Shown here in pieces: positions 47,221-58,990 of a stretch of DNA of 64,000 nucleotides. Every line of letters starts with the position of its first letter. Within the stretch, counting starts at the first letter, position 1. Source of the DNA: Actinomycetota bacterium (GTDB lineage Bacteria; Actinomycetota; Thermoleophilia; Miltoncostaeales; Miltoncostaeaceae); contig JACJWX010000003.1 in the NCBI GenBank assembly GCA_020636905.1, positions 1 through 64,000 of the forward strand, written 5' to 3'. Position numbers and translations under genes: made by a program. Below the pieces are notes generated by a model, which saw nothing but the letters and a program-made list of their open reading frames with translations, made no database searches and was not told the origin of the DNA.

Positions 47221-49101
47221 CTACGGGGTCGAGGCGTCGTATTCGACCGACAGGCCAACGTCCTGCGCACCCCTGGGGAGGCGAGCCGAGCCGGCCGGCC
47301 GGAAGGACCGGGCGATCTCGTGCATCGTGTTGGCGCTGAGCGCGTGGTCCTTCTCGAGCGAATTGGTGAGCCAGTAGCTGACGCCGCGGTACTGGAACGA
47401 CTCGCGCATCAGGAACTTGCCGTTGTAGTACGTGGAGAGCGGAGCCAGGCCACGCCCCTTCTTGAGGGTGCCCGTCGGGCCTTCGAGGATCGGCGGGTTG
47501 GACATGCTGGTGGCCATGATGCCCCAGTACTGGTTGCCGCCGTCCTGGCGCTGGAACACCAGCTTGACGGCCGGCGCCGAGCGGCCGCCGCCGACGGGGA
47601 TCCGGTAGTTCCTGATCTGCTTCAACGACGACCCGCGGGCGATCTTGAGCGGCACCGCGAGGTTCATGCCGGTGACCTTGCTGAGCCCGCGGAAGATGGG
47701 GATCAGCCGCGCCGTGTCGACCGTGTCGGCCGGGGCCTCCTGCTCACGTTGTTCGGGCGCGGGCGTCGTCAGGGAGCCCGTGAAATCGGTTCCCACGATG
47801 ACGGCGACGTCGTTACCGGCGAGATCGCGCGGCTGGACCTGCTCCAGCGACGCCGACGGACCGAGCAGCTGGCGGATCTTGCGCGCCGCGGTGAAGCTCT
47901 TCTCGTTCGAGCCGACGAACCGCACGGTGCTGCTCGTGTAGTCGAAGGTCTGCGCGTTGCCCATGGATGTCGCCTGGTACCCCTTCGAGCGGAGCAGCGA
48001 TGCCATCTGCTGCCCCACCAGGGTCCGGCCCGAACCGTTGAGTACCTCAATGGTCACGGTGGCGGGCGTGACCGTGGGGATGTCCTCCTTCGCCAGGAAG
48101 GGCGGATTGAGCCACTGGTCGAGGGCGTCCTGCATCTCGGTCTCGCTGAACTGATTGACCCAGGCGCCGGCGGCGTTCTTGTACGGCGAACCGTCGACCT
48201 GGACGCGGAACACGCGACTGTCCGGGATGTCGATCGACTGGCGGGCGAGGGTGAGCAACCGGCCGGCATCGTCGATGTCGGTGGACGTGTTCTTGCGGTC
48301 GGCGATCAACTTCACGAACCTGGGCGCCTGGCTGAGCTGTCCCCGGGTGCGGCGCTTCAGTTCGGTGAGGAACGACTGCTGGCGGACACCGCGGGCGAAG
48401 TCCGTGTCGGTGTGGCGGTACCGGACGTAGTCGAGTGCGTCGGCGCCGCTGAGCAGCTGGTATCCGGGTTTCAGGTCGATCATCTCGTACTTGTCGCTGC
48501 CGGAGTTGTCGTTGAAGTAGCGCCGGTCCACATCGATGTAGACCCCGCCCAACTTGTCGACGAGCTGCTCAAACCCCTTGAAGTTGATCTCGAAGTAGCC
48601 GTTGACCTCCTGGCCCGTCAGGGCCTTCACGGTCTCGATGACTTTTGCAGGGCCGCTTCCGTTGCTCTGCTCCCCATAGGTGTAGGCCGCGTTGATGCGG
48701 TCCTGCCCCACGCCGGGGATGGTGACCCAGAGGTCGCGCGCGAACCGAAGCATCGAGATGAACCGACGCTGCGAGTCGATGCGCACGAGGATCATCGTGT
48801 CGCTCCGCCCGTTCGCCTCGTCGGGACGCTTGTCGCTGCCGAGGAGCAGGATGTTCTGGGGGGCCCCGGGCGTGACGCGGTCCACGACCTTCCGTGCCCG
48901 GACCACCTTCGTCGTGTTCGGGCTGATCTCGGCGATGGTCTGCTCGACGAAGGTGTAGCCGGACAGCACCGTGCCGGCGACGATCGCGACGCCCAGCCAC
49001 AGCGCCCAGAACCCCATGACCAGCACCCGCGGGAACCGGCGCCGGACACGGTAGTACCGGGCACGGCGGAAGAGCTCGTCGCGACCTGGCGGCGGCGTCA
49101 C
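47221..49101 (-). CDS. LytR-CpsA-Psr (LCP) family cell-wall ligase with C-terminal LytR_C-like domain
   Basis: Transfers polymer from lipid carrier to peptidoglycan at the outer face of the membrane. 626 residues from a GTG at 49101. A basic N-terminus, one transmembrane helix (VLVMGFWALWLGVAIVAGTVL), then the LCP domain with NILLLGSDKRPDEANGRSDT MILVRID, MLRFARDLWVTIPG and DYVRYRHTDTDFARGVRQQS, which carry the conserved Arg and Asp residues. The second half has a LytR_C-like fold (TIEVLNGSGRTLVGQQMASL LRSKGYQ). The remaining tail is unassigned. GTGA overlap with the peptidase gene. Confidence 0.93.
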   Translation of the reverse strand: MTPPPGRDELFRRARYYRVRRRFPRVLVMGFWALWLGVAIVAGTVLSGYTFVEQTIAEISPNTTKVVRARKVVDRVTPGAPQNILLLGSDKRPDEANGRSDTMILVRIDSQRRFISMLRFARDLWVTIPGVGQDRINAAYTYGEQSNGSGPAKVIETVKALTGQEVNGYFEINFKGFEQLVDKLGGVYIDVDRRYFNDNSGSDKYEMIDLKPGYQLLSGADALDYVRYRHTDTDFARGVRQQSFLTELKRRTRGQLSQAPRFVKLIADRKNTSTDIDDAGRLLTLARQSIDIPDSRVFRVQVDGSPYKNAAGAWVNQFSETEMQDALDQWLNPPFLAKEDIPTVTPATVTIEVLNGSGRTLVGQQMASLLRSKGYQATSMGNAQTFDYTSSTVRFVGSNEKSFTAARKIRQLLGPSASLEQVQPRDLAGNDVAVIVGTDFTGSLTTPAPEQREQEAPADTVDTARLIPIFRGLSKVTGMNLAVPLKIARGSSLKQIRNYRIPVGGGRSAPAVKLVFQRQDGGNQYWGIMATSMSNPPILEGPTGTLKKGRGLAPLSTYYNGKFLMRESFQYRGVSYWLTNSLEKDHALSANTMHEIARSFRPAGSARLPRGAQDVGLSVEYDASTP

Positions 49102-50210
49102 GCCGCGCTCGTTTCGCAGCGGCTCCGATCGAGGCGGGTCACGAAATCGACCAGCGCCTCCCGATATCTGGACAGGCTGGCGATCTCGACGAACTCGTCG
49201 GGGCCGTGGTGGCCGGCGCCGACAGGGCCGAACTCCACCGCGGGAATCCCGACGTCGATGAAGGGGATCGCGTCGGACGACCCGTCCCGCCCGACCGCCC
49301 GCGAGGCATCCGCGTGGGGGCGCACCGCGTCGAGGAGCGCGGTCACCATCGGGTCGTGGTCGGACACGTAGGCGGCGGGACGTGCGAGGAGCACCTCCAC
49401 GTCGACCTCGGGGTCCAGTTCCCTGATCGCGTCGAGAATCGCGTCGACGTCCTGGCCGGGAAGCGGGCGGATGTCGAGGTACATGCGGCACAGATCGGGA
49501 ACGCTGTTCAGCGAGGTCCCCCCTTCGATCCGGCCGAGGCTGGCGGAGGGGGCGGGGAACATATCGGAGGACTCGTGCATGAACGGCAGCCGGCACACCC
49601 GGTGAAACAGTTCCACGGCGCGGAGCACGGCGTTCTCACCCAGCCACGGCGTCGACCCGTGCGCCGCCCGGCCGGGGACGTTGCAGCGGAGCAGCACGAC
49701 GCCTTTGGCCTGGACGCCCACGTGCAGGTCGGTGGGCTCGCCGCAGATGACGAAATCGGTGCGAAAGCCGTCGTTGACGAGCATTTCCGAGCAGTTCGCC
49801 CCGGGGTCCGCACGTTCCTCGTCGGGAACGACGAGCATCTCGACGGTGACCTGGCTGAGGTTGCAGGTGTTGAGTTCGGTAACGGCGCACATCATCGCGG
49901 CCAGCGCAGCCTTCATGTCGTAGGCACCACGTCCGTACAGCCTGCCGTCGTGTCGGACCGGAACGAACTGTTCCGGGTGACCCGGAACCACGTCGACGTG
50001 CGCGTTGAAGAGGACCCGCGTGGATCCACAGCCCACTCGCGCGAGGATGCACGTTCGACCTTCGAACTCGCGGACCTCGACCGGCACGCGCGCCCCGACG
50101 AATCGGTCCCGGACGACCTCCAGCGCATGCTCGAGGCCCTCGTGCGTCGACGTGTCCAGCGCAATGAGTTCTTCAGCGAGCTGAACCTCGTCCACCGAGC
50201 CAGGATACAC
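49098..50210 (-). CDS. M20 family metallopeptidase (ArgE/DapE type)
   Basis: Zinc aminoacylase/deacylase, cytosolic, 370 residues. Metal-site motifs: VLFNAHVDVVPGH (His, Asp), GRGAYDMKAALAAM (Asp), DEERADPGANCSEML (Glu-Glu), GEPTDLHVGVQAKG (Asp), and near the end VGAGHHGPDEFVEI (His). The dimerisation domain carries CNVPGRAAHGSTPWLGENAV. GTG start 2 bases after the stop of the LuxR gene and 4-base overlap with the LCP gene show an operon. The substrate cannot be decided. Confidence 0.92.
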   Translation of the reverse strand: MYPGSVDEVQLAEELIALDTSTHEGLEHALEVVRDRFVGARVPVEVREFEGRTCILARVGCGSTRVLFNAHVDVVPGHPEQFVPVRHDGRLYGRGAYDMKAALAAMMCAVTELNTCNLSQVTVEMLVVPDEERADPGANCSEMLVNDGFRTDFVICGEPTDLHVGVQAKGVVLLRCNVPGRAAHGSTPWLGENAVLRAVELFHRVCRLPFMHESSDMFPAPSASLGRIEGGTSLNSVPDLCRMYLDIRPLPGQDVDAILDAIRELDPEVDVEVLLARPAAYVSDHDPMVTALLDAVRPHADASRAVGRDGSSDAIPFIDVGIPAVEFGPVGAGHHGPDEFVEIASLSRYREALVDFVTRLDRSRCETSAA

Positions 50211-50212
50211 CG

Positions 50213-52915
50213 CTAGGTCGGCGTCCCCGGATCGGCATCGCCGCCTGAGCGCATCATGCGAATCAACTCGATTCTGCCCACCTGGAGCTTGCGGTAGATA
50301 TTGGTCAGGTGGTACTCGACGGTCTTCGTCGACACCACCATCTCCTCGGCGATCTCGGCGTTCCCAAGCCCGGTTCCGACCAGACGGGCCACGCGGCGCT
50401 CCGTCTGGGTCAGGGCCACTCTGGGCCCGCGATCACCCTCCCGGCGACGCGAGCCCAGCGACGCGAGGACGCCTCGCGCGCGTTCGATCCAGGGCGCCGC
50501 GTCCAGTATCTGGAACGTGTGCAGCGCCGTGGCGGCGAGGTCCCGCGACGCCTCGATCTCCTCGATGGCCGGCAGGCGCTCGGCGGCGGCGAGGATGAAC
50601 CGCGCCCGGTGGAACGGCGCCGGGATGTCCAGCAGCGCACGCGTCTCGTGGTGGATGGCCGCGCGGAGCTTCTCGTCCGGCGTTGCCCGGATCCAGGCAT
50701 GCCCCCGCAGAACCCGCGCCACGCCGGCGTCGACGATCAGCGACTCCTGGAACAGAAGGTGTGCCGGATGGACGACCGCGTCCGGACCCTCGACCTCGGA
50801 CCTGGCGTCCAGCAGATCACCCCCGAACGGGACGATGCCGGGATGTGCCAGCCGCGCGGCGCGGGCGCATCGTGCAGCCGACTCGAGATGGGTGAGCGCG
50901 TCGCCAGGTTCGCGTACGCCCAGCCGCGCCAATCCCAGGGCCGCCTCGGCCAGGATCTCCGCGAGCGCGGGAAAGGCCCGCGGCCCGGAGGTCAGCACGG
51001 CCTGGGCCGCCTCCAGGCAGGCGTCCGTCTCGCCGCGAGCGGCGAAGACGTGCGCCCGTGCGGCCGAGGCCCACATGACCGGAGTCCGGTCGCCCTGACC
51101 ATCGGCGTATTCGAGGGCGATGCGAGCGTCCTCGAGCGCCGAATCCCACGCGCCGCGCAGGTAGCGGACCCAGGCGCGGTCGGCGTGCGAGAACGCGAGT
51201 TCACGGTCGGAGCGGCTGCCATCCTGCACCTCCACATCGAGCCGTCGGACCGCCCGGCTGGTGTTCCCCATCCAGGTCAGCGCGTGCAGCCCGAACGACG
51301 TGAACTCGGCCGGCCCCTCGAGCAGGTCGGAAACGGGCCGCACGTCCCTCCAGCGCGGGTCTCCGGCGGCCAGGTACGTGCCCGCGAGGATCCGGTGGGC
51401 CGTCCTCCGGACGCCGGTCCGGAGCGATCCTGTGGATCGAGCAGCACGGTCGGCGTAGGTGGTCGAACGTGACAGCGCCCCGTATCGGAACGCCGCGAGG
51501 GAAGCTCCGGTGAACGCCACGCTCGCCGCGATCGGATCGTCCGTCAGCAGGTCCGCGGACTGCAGGAACGCGATGACCGCGTCCTTCGCACGGCCATCGT
51601 TGAGCAGGGCGCGGCCCCGCAGGGTGTGCACGGCTCCGCGGACACCGGGTGGAAGGACCAGCTCTCGCAGGACCTCGACGAGCGCCATGCAGCGACCGCT
51701 GTCGCCCATTCGGAGGGGCAACCTCGCGGCACGCAGGAGGCGGTGCGCACCGTCGTGGTCGTGCACACTGCAGGCCGCGGCGCGGATCTGGAGCTCGATC
51801 GCCCGGTCGAGGTCGCCCGCCTGCATGCATCGCTCCGCGAGGGCTTCGAGCCCGGCGGCCACCGTGTCGTCCGGTTCGGTCAGCGCCTCGGCGTGATGCA
51901 CCAGGCATTCGTCGGCATGGATACCCGGAGCGGCCGCGAACGCGCGATGCACCCTGCCGCGGTCGTCGGAGCCGGTCCCCCAATAGGCGGCGGCGCCCAG
52001 CTGCCTGGTCGTCGTGGTCACCCGGACGCCGTCGGTCTGAATGAAGCCCTGACCCTCGAGCGCCTCGATGTCGGTGACGCCGCGGCCGAGACCCGCCGCC
52101 GCCGCGAGCACCGGGTCGAGCCGGTTCGTACGACACGACGCGACGACGAGCAGGGTCTGCCGGAGCCCCTCGGGGAGCGCATCGATGCGGCGTCGTACCG
52201 GCCGGAGGCCGTACCGGGTCGGCGGCAGCGGACAGGGTCGGCGTGCCGCACCCAGGCGCACGGCCTCGTCGAGCTGCTCCAGGACGTCCAGGAGATGGCC
52301 GGGCTGCCGGTCGGTGCCCTCGTGCAGCGCCTGTGCGAGCGCCGCGCTGACGCCGAGGGGCAGCAGCATCCTGCGGGTGGCGTCGATGTCGAACGGCTCG
52401 AACGCGGAGATCGAGACGCCGGCGGCGGCGGCCTCGCATCCGGCGTCGACCGAAACCGTCGCGCATATCGCCATCGGCCAGTCGCCGACCCGACGGGCGG
52501 CGAAGCGGAGGAACCGACGGGTCCGATCCGGCAACTGGTCCTCATCGTCGACGAGGAGCACGATCGGCGCCCGCCTCGCGAACTCGAACAGTCGCCGGCT
52601 GGCGGCGGTCAGGACGGCGAGCTCGTGATCGCCGTCGATCCGGCCGATCAGCCCGGCGACGACCGCCTCACCGACGTGCGCGACCACCTCGTCGATGGTC
52701 CACGTCCGTCCGATGCCGCCGTACGCCCCGTCGATACGCACCACCACCTGGTGCTCCGCCTCGAGGGCGGCCCAGTCCAGGAGCGTGCTTCGGCCGCTCC
52801 CCGCCGGACCCGCGAACCAGTGCGCACCACCGTGACCGCCGCGAGCGTCGCGGAGGAGATCACGCACCAGGTCACGTTCGGCATCCCTGCCGATGATTGG
52901 GTGGGGGTACGACAC
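50213..52915 (-). CDS. Large LuxR-family regulator with N-terminal AAA ATPase domain (MalT/LAL-like)
   Basis: Signal-responsive transcription factor of 900 residues, GTG start after AGGAAA. The N-terminal AAA_16-type domain has IIGRDAERDLVRDLLRDARG, a Walker A variant GPAGSGRST (36-44, Arg in place of the essential Lys) and Walker B VLLVDDEDQLP. The middle 550 residues are helical repeats of TPR type. The C-terminal LuxR helix-turn-helix is LTQTERRVARLVGTGLGNAE IAEEMVVSTKTVEYHLTNIYRKL. First gene of a run that continues with the M20 peptidase, LCP and ugd genes, which it may control. Confidence 0.92.
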   Translation of the reverse strand: MSYPHPIIGRDAERDLVRDLLRDARGGHGGAHWFAGPAGSGRSTLLDWAALEAEHQVVVRIDGAYGGIGRTWTIDEVVAHVGEAVVAGLIGRIDGDHELAVLTAASRRLFEFARRAPIVLLVDDEDQLPDRTRRFLRFAARRVGDWPMAICATVSVDAGCEAAAAGVSISAFEPFDIDATRRMLLPLGVSAALAQALHEGTDRQPGHLLDVLEQLDEAVRLGAARRPCPLPPTRYGLRPVRRRIDALPEGLRQTLLVVASCRTNRLDPVLAAAAGLGRGVTDIEALEGQGFIQTDGVRVTTTTRQLGAAAYWGTGSDDRGRVHRAFAAAPGIHADECLVHHAEALTEPDDTVAAGLEALAERCMQAGDLDRAIELQIRAAACSVHDHDGAHRLLRAARLPLRMGDSGRCMALVEVLRELVLPPGVRGAVHTLRGRALLNDGRAKDAVIAFLQSADLLTDDPIAASVAFTGASLAAFRYGALSRSTTYADRAARSTGSLRTGVRRTAHRILAGTYLAAGDPRWRDVRPVSDLLEGPAEFTSFGLHALTWMGNTSRAVRRLDVEVQDGSRSDRELAFSHADRAWVRYLRGAWDSALEDARIALEYADGQGDRTPVMWASAARAHVFAARGETDACLEAAQAVLTSGPRAFPALAEILAEAALGLARLGVREPGDALTHLESAARCARAARLAHPGIVPFGGDLLDARSEVEGPDAVVHPAHLLFQESLIVDAGVARVLRGHAWIRATPDEKLRAAIHHETRALLDIPAPFHRARFILAAAERLPAIEEIEASRDLAATALHTFQILDAAPWIERARGVLASLGSRRREGDRGPRVALTQTERRVARLVGTGLGNAEIAEEMVVSTKTVEYHLTNIYRKLQVGRIELIRMMRSGGDADPGTPT

Positions 52916-52953
52916 GTTTCCTGCAGATTACGCAATACGACACAAATTGGTCG

Positions 52954-52982
52954 AAACCCCCCATCCGGGGACTCTGGGGTTT
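52954..52982 (-). promoter_or_regulatory. Inverted repeat in the leader of the LuxR-type gene
   Basis: AAACCCC (52954-52960) and GGGGTTT (52976-52982) with a 15-base spacer, about 40 bases upstream of the GTG start. It may be part of a structured 5' leader or a regulator site. TAATCT at 52923-52928 is a possible -10 box but leaves only a short leader. Confidence 0.3.
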
Positions 52983-53026
52983 TCCCCCGTGTAAATCCTC
53001 GGGGCCGTTGCGAGACTGAGCGGCAT

Positions 53027-53108
53027 CCGGTGCGGTGGAACACGGTTGCTGAACCAGAGATGAATGGAATCATCTCCCCGGTGGGGATGCGCTCACCCAC
53101 CGCACCGG
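53027..53108. other. Possible cloverleaf-like RNA element
   Basis: A perfect 12-base stem, CCGGTGCGGTGG (53027-53038) and CCACCGCACCGG (53097-53108), encloses three small hairpins: GGTT-GCTG-AACC (53044-53055), GAGATGA-6-TCATCTC (53057-53076) and CCC-GGTG-GGG (53077-53086). It lies between the LuxR-type gene and the ATP synthase terminator. If transcribed leftwards it would be about 110 bases upstream of the LuxR start. It matches no RNA family that I recognise. Confidence 0.4.
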
Positions 53109-53211
53109 TGATCCATCGAACCGTTCGCCGGCCCGCCACCCCCACGACGGGGCGATGCCCGCAACGACCGCCCGCACGACCCCGGCGACGCGCTCGTCCC
53201 CGGTGATGATC

Positions 53212-53242
53212 ACCTGCCCGCCGCCCCCGGCGACGGGCAGGT
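53212..53242 (-). terminator. Terminator of the ATP synthase operon
   Basis: ACCTGCCCG (53212-53220) and CGGGCAGGT (53234-53242), a perfect 9-base stem with a 13-base loop that can pair further (CCG with CGG). It begins 6 bases after the atpC stop. Confidence 0.85.
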
Positions 53243-53248
53243 AACGCG

Positions 53249-53683
53249 TCAGTGCTGCTTGTCGCTCACCCGCAGGCGATTCTCGGCCCGGCGAAGCGCC
53301 GCCTGAGCAAGATTCCGCGCGGACTCGTCATCGCCGGCCTCGGCGAGCGCGTCCTGGGCGCGCTGCAATGCCGCCCGGGCCCGGTTCTGGTCGATCTCGT
53401 CCGCGCGTTCGGCCTGTTCCACGAGGATCAGCACGCGATCCTCCTCGACCGACATGTAGCCGGTCGTGGTCGCGAACACGAGCTGGCTGTCGTCCAGCAT
53501 CTTCAGGCGCGTCTCGCCGGGCCGCAGGGCCGCGACGATCGGCTGATGCCGGGGCAGGATCCCGAGTTCGCCGGACACGCTCGGCGCCACGACCATCCAC
53601 GCCTGACCCGAGAACACCGAGCCCTCCGGGGTCAGCAGGTCCACCGACATGCGCTTGCGATCGGTTGAGATCGACGTCGACAT
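53249..53683 (-). CDS. atpC: ATP synthase F1 subunit epsilon
   Basis: Central-stalk subunit that couples and can inhibit rotation. 144 residues: N-terminal beta-sandwich (SVDLLTPEGSVFSGQAWMVVAPSVSGELGILPRHQPIVAAL and FATTTGYMSVEEDRVLILVE) and the C-terminal helical hairpin (RARAALQRAQDALAEAGDDE...). Last gene of the operon, 2 bases after the atpD stop codon; the terminator follows immediately. Confidence 0.95.
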   Translation of the reverse strand: MSTSISTDRKRMSVDLLTPEGSVFSGQAWMVVAPSVSGELGILPRHQPIVAALRPGETRLKMLDDSQLVFATTTGYMSVEEDRVLILVEQAERADEIDQNRARAALQRAQDALAEAGDDESARNLAQAALRRAENRLRVSDKQH

Positions 53684-53685
53684 CC

Positions 53686-55131
<1,446 letters not shown>

Positions 55132-56027
55132 TTAGTCAAGGGCGTCTGCTCCAGCGACAACCTCGAGGATTTCCTGGGTGATGGCGGCCTGACGGGCGCG
55201 GTTCATGGCGAGCGTCAGATCGTCGATCAGGGTGCCGGCGTTGTCGGAGGCATTGCGCATCGCCGTGCGGCGAGCCGCGTGCTCGGCGGCCGCGCTCTCG
55301 AGCATCGCGCGGTAGATCGTCGTGTCCACGTAGGTCGGCAGGAGGCGTTCGAGCAGCTCCTCGGGAGCCGGCTCGAAGATGGCCAGCGACCTGGACTGGG
55401 TGCCCTCAGACGCCTCCTCGTCCTCGTCGACGACGCGCGTGCGGTCGATCGGCAGGAGCTGATCGACGGTGATCGCCTGCTCCATGACCGACTTGAACGC
55501 GTTGTAGACCAGAATGACGCGGTCCGCCCGGCCTTCGACGAACTCCTGGACGACGAACTCGGCGACGTGCGACGCGTCCATGAACGTCGGGCTGCTGCTG
55601 AACCCTTCGTAGGACCGCTCGATGGGAGCGCCGCGGAAGCGGAGCGTTCCCGCCCCCTTCTTGCCCACCGGCACGAACTTCACCTGGCCGGCCCCCTCGA
55701 CGCGAAGCGCGTCGGCGGCCTGGAATCCGGCGCGGAGCACGTTCACGTTGAACGCGCCCGCGAGTCCACGATCACCGGTGATGGTCAGCACGAGCGCGTT
55801 CTCGATCTCGGGCCGCTCGTCGAGCAACGGGAGCCCCTTCAGCGTCCCGCTCTGGCGTGCGGCCTGCGACATGAGCCGCTGCATCGATTTGGCGTACGGC
55901 CGCAACGACTCGATCTGTTCCTGCGCACGACGGAGCCGGGCTGAGGCGACCAGTTCCATCGCACGCGTGATCTTGCGCGTGCCGCGCACCGAATCGATGC
56001 GCCGCTTGATGTCTCGGCTGCTGGCCA

Positions 56028-56028
<1 letters not shown>
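55132..56028 (-). CDS. atpG: ATP synthase F1 subunit gamma
   Basis: Rotor shaft. 298 residues from the ATG at 56028, which overlaps the atpA stop (ATGA). N-terminal helix RDIKRRIDSVRGTRKITRAM ELVASARLRRAQ, middle Rossmann-like part (ITGDRGLAGAFNVNVLRAG), and C-terminal helix (SAAAEHAARRTAMRNASDNA GTLIDDLTLAMNRARQAAIT QEILEVVAGADAL). An acidic insert DEDEEASEGTQS (about 200) is longer than in many homologues. Confidence 0.97.
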
Positions 56029-57572
<1,544 letters not shown>

Positions 57573-57604
57573 GTGGACCTTTCTCCGGGCGGACTCATTG
57601 GCCG

Positions 57605-58159
57605 CTAGGCGGCGTTGACAGCGGTGTCGACGGGCGCGCTCGCCATCTGGCGGCGAAGCTCTGCGAGTCGGTTGCGAACAGAGGAATCGAGCACCACGCC
57701 TCCGACCCTCATGACGAGACCGCCGACGATGTCGGGGTCCACGTCTTCGGTGAGGTCGACGGTGAGACCGGTTTCCTCGGCGATGCGTGCCACGATGCGC
57801 TGACGGAGGGCGTCGTCGAGCGGGATCGCGGTGATGACGTGGACATCGACGCGCCCTGCGGCGGCGGCCACGCGCTCCTCGAGGGCCTGACGGATGGCGG
57901 GCAGCTCCGAAATGCGCCCGCGGTCGATCAGGACCTGGAGGAAGTTCTTGACGATGGGCGTTGCGCCCTCCGAGAGGTCGGCGACGATGGACCGCTTGGC
58001 CTTCGTCTCGACCTCCGGATTGTTGAGCACCCGCGCGAGGTCGTCGCTCTCGGCGACGGCCTCGGTGAAGCCGGCCAGGTCGCGACGGACCTCGTCGACG
58101 GCGTTGCCGTCGATGGCCGACTGGTGCAGTGCCTCGGCGTATGTCGAAGCGACGCTCAT
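57605..58159 (-). CDS. atpH: ATP synthase F1 subunit delta
   Basis: Links the peripheral stalk to the top of F1 (OSCP equivalent). 184 residues: N-terminal helical domain ([32 protein letters not shown]) and C-terminal part with [18 protein letters not shown] and [12 protein letters not shown], plus [34 protein letters not shown]. The ATG overlaps the atpF stop (ATGA). Confidence 0.95.
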   Translation of the reverse strand: MSVASTYAEALHQSAIDGNAVDEVRRDLAGFTEAVAESDDLARVLNNPEVETKAKRSIVADLSEGATPIVKNFLQVLIDRGRISELPAIRQALEERVAAAAGRVDVHVITAIPLDDALRQRIVARIAEETGLTVDLTEDVDPDIVGGLVMRVGGVVLDSSVRNRLAELRRQMASAPVDTAVNAA

Positions 58160-58725
58160 GCGGTTCCGCCGGCTCCCGACGTGAGCGCGGACAGGTCGGC
58201 GGAGTCGATCGCCTCTTCGATGAGACGGCGATGGTCCGCGTCGGTGAGCGCCTTGCCGGACACCTTCTCGGCCGCCGACAGCGCCAGCGCGACGACGTCG
58301 TCGCGAACCCCGGCGGCTGCGTCGCGCGCCTCGGCCTGCAGCTGCTGCTTGGTGTCGGAGACGACCCGATCCCGCTGCTGCTCGGCCTGGTTGACCAGTT
58401 CGGCCCCACGCCGCTCACCGTCGCGCCGTCCCTGTTCGCGAAGTTCGTCCGCTTCCTTGCGGGCGTCGGCGAGCTGCAGCTTGTAGTCCTCGAGCATGGC
58501 CCGCGCCTCGTCACGCGCGTTCTCGGCCTCTTCGATGCTGGCGGCCACGTGCTGGCGCCGCTTCGCGATGTTCTCGCCCACCGGCCCGAGCACGTACTTC
58601 TTCAGGATCGCGAGGGTGATGAGGAACAGGACGACTGTCCAGATCATCAACCCCGGCGAGATTGACAGAAGCGGGTTGTCGCTCTCGGCCTGCTGGACCG
58701 TGACGTCGATCAGGCGGACAGGCAT
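58156..58725 (-). CDS. atpF: ATP synthase Fo subunit b
   Basis: Peripheral stalk. 189 residues: N-terminal transmembrane helix ([31 protein letters not shown], about 18-45) followed by a long charged coiled coil with [24 protein letters not shown] sequence. The C-terminus is the soluble part contacting delta. One base separates it from the atpE stop codon. Confidence 0.94.
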   Translation of the reverse strand: MPVRLIDVTVQQAESDNPLLSISPGLMIWTVVLFLITLAILKKYVLGPVGENIAKRRQHVAASIEEAENARDEARAMLEDYKLQLADARKEADELREQGRRDGERRGAELVNQAEQQRDRVVSDTKQQLQAEARDAAAGVRDDVVALALSAAEKVSGKALTDADHRRLIEEAIDSADLSALTSGAGGTA

Positions 58726-58726
58726 G

Positions 58727-58990
<264 letters not shown>

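Noticed and set aside
53027..53108. A tRNA gene in the cloverleaf element
   Set aside because: The outer stem is 12 bases and the hairpin loops are 4 and 6 bases, without anticodon or T-loop sequences.
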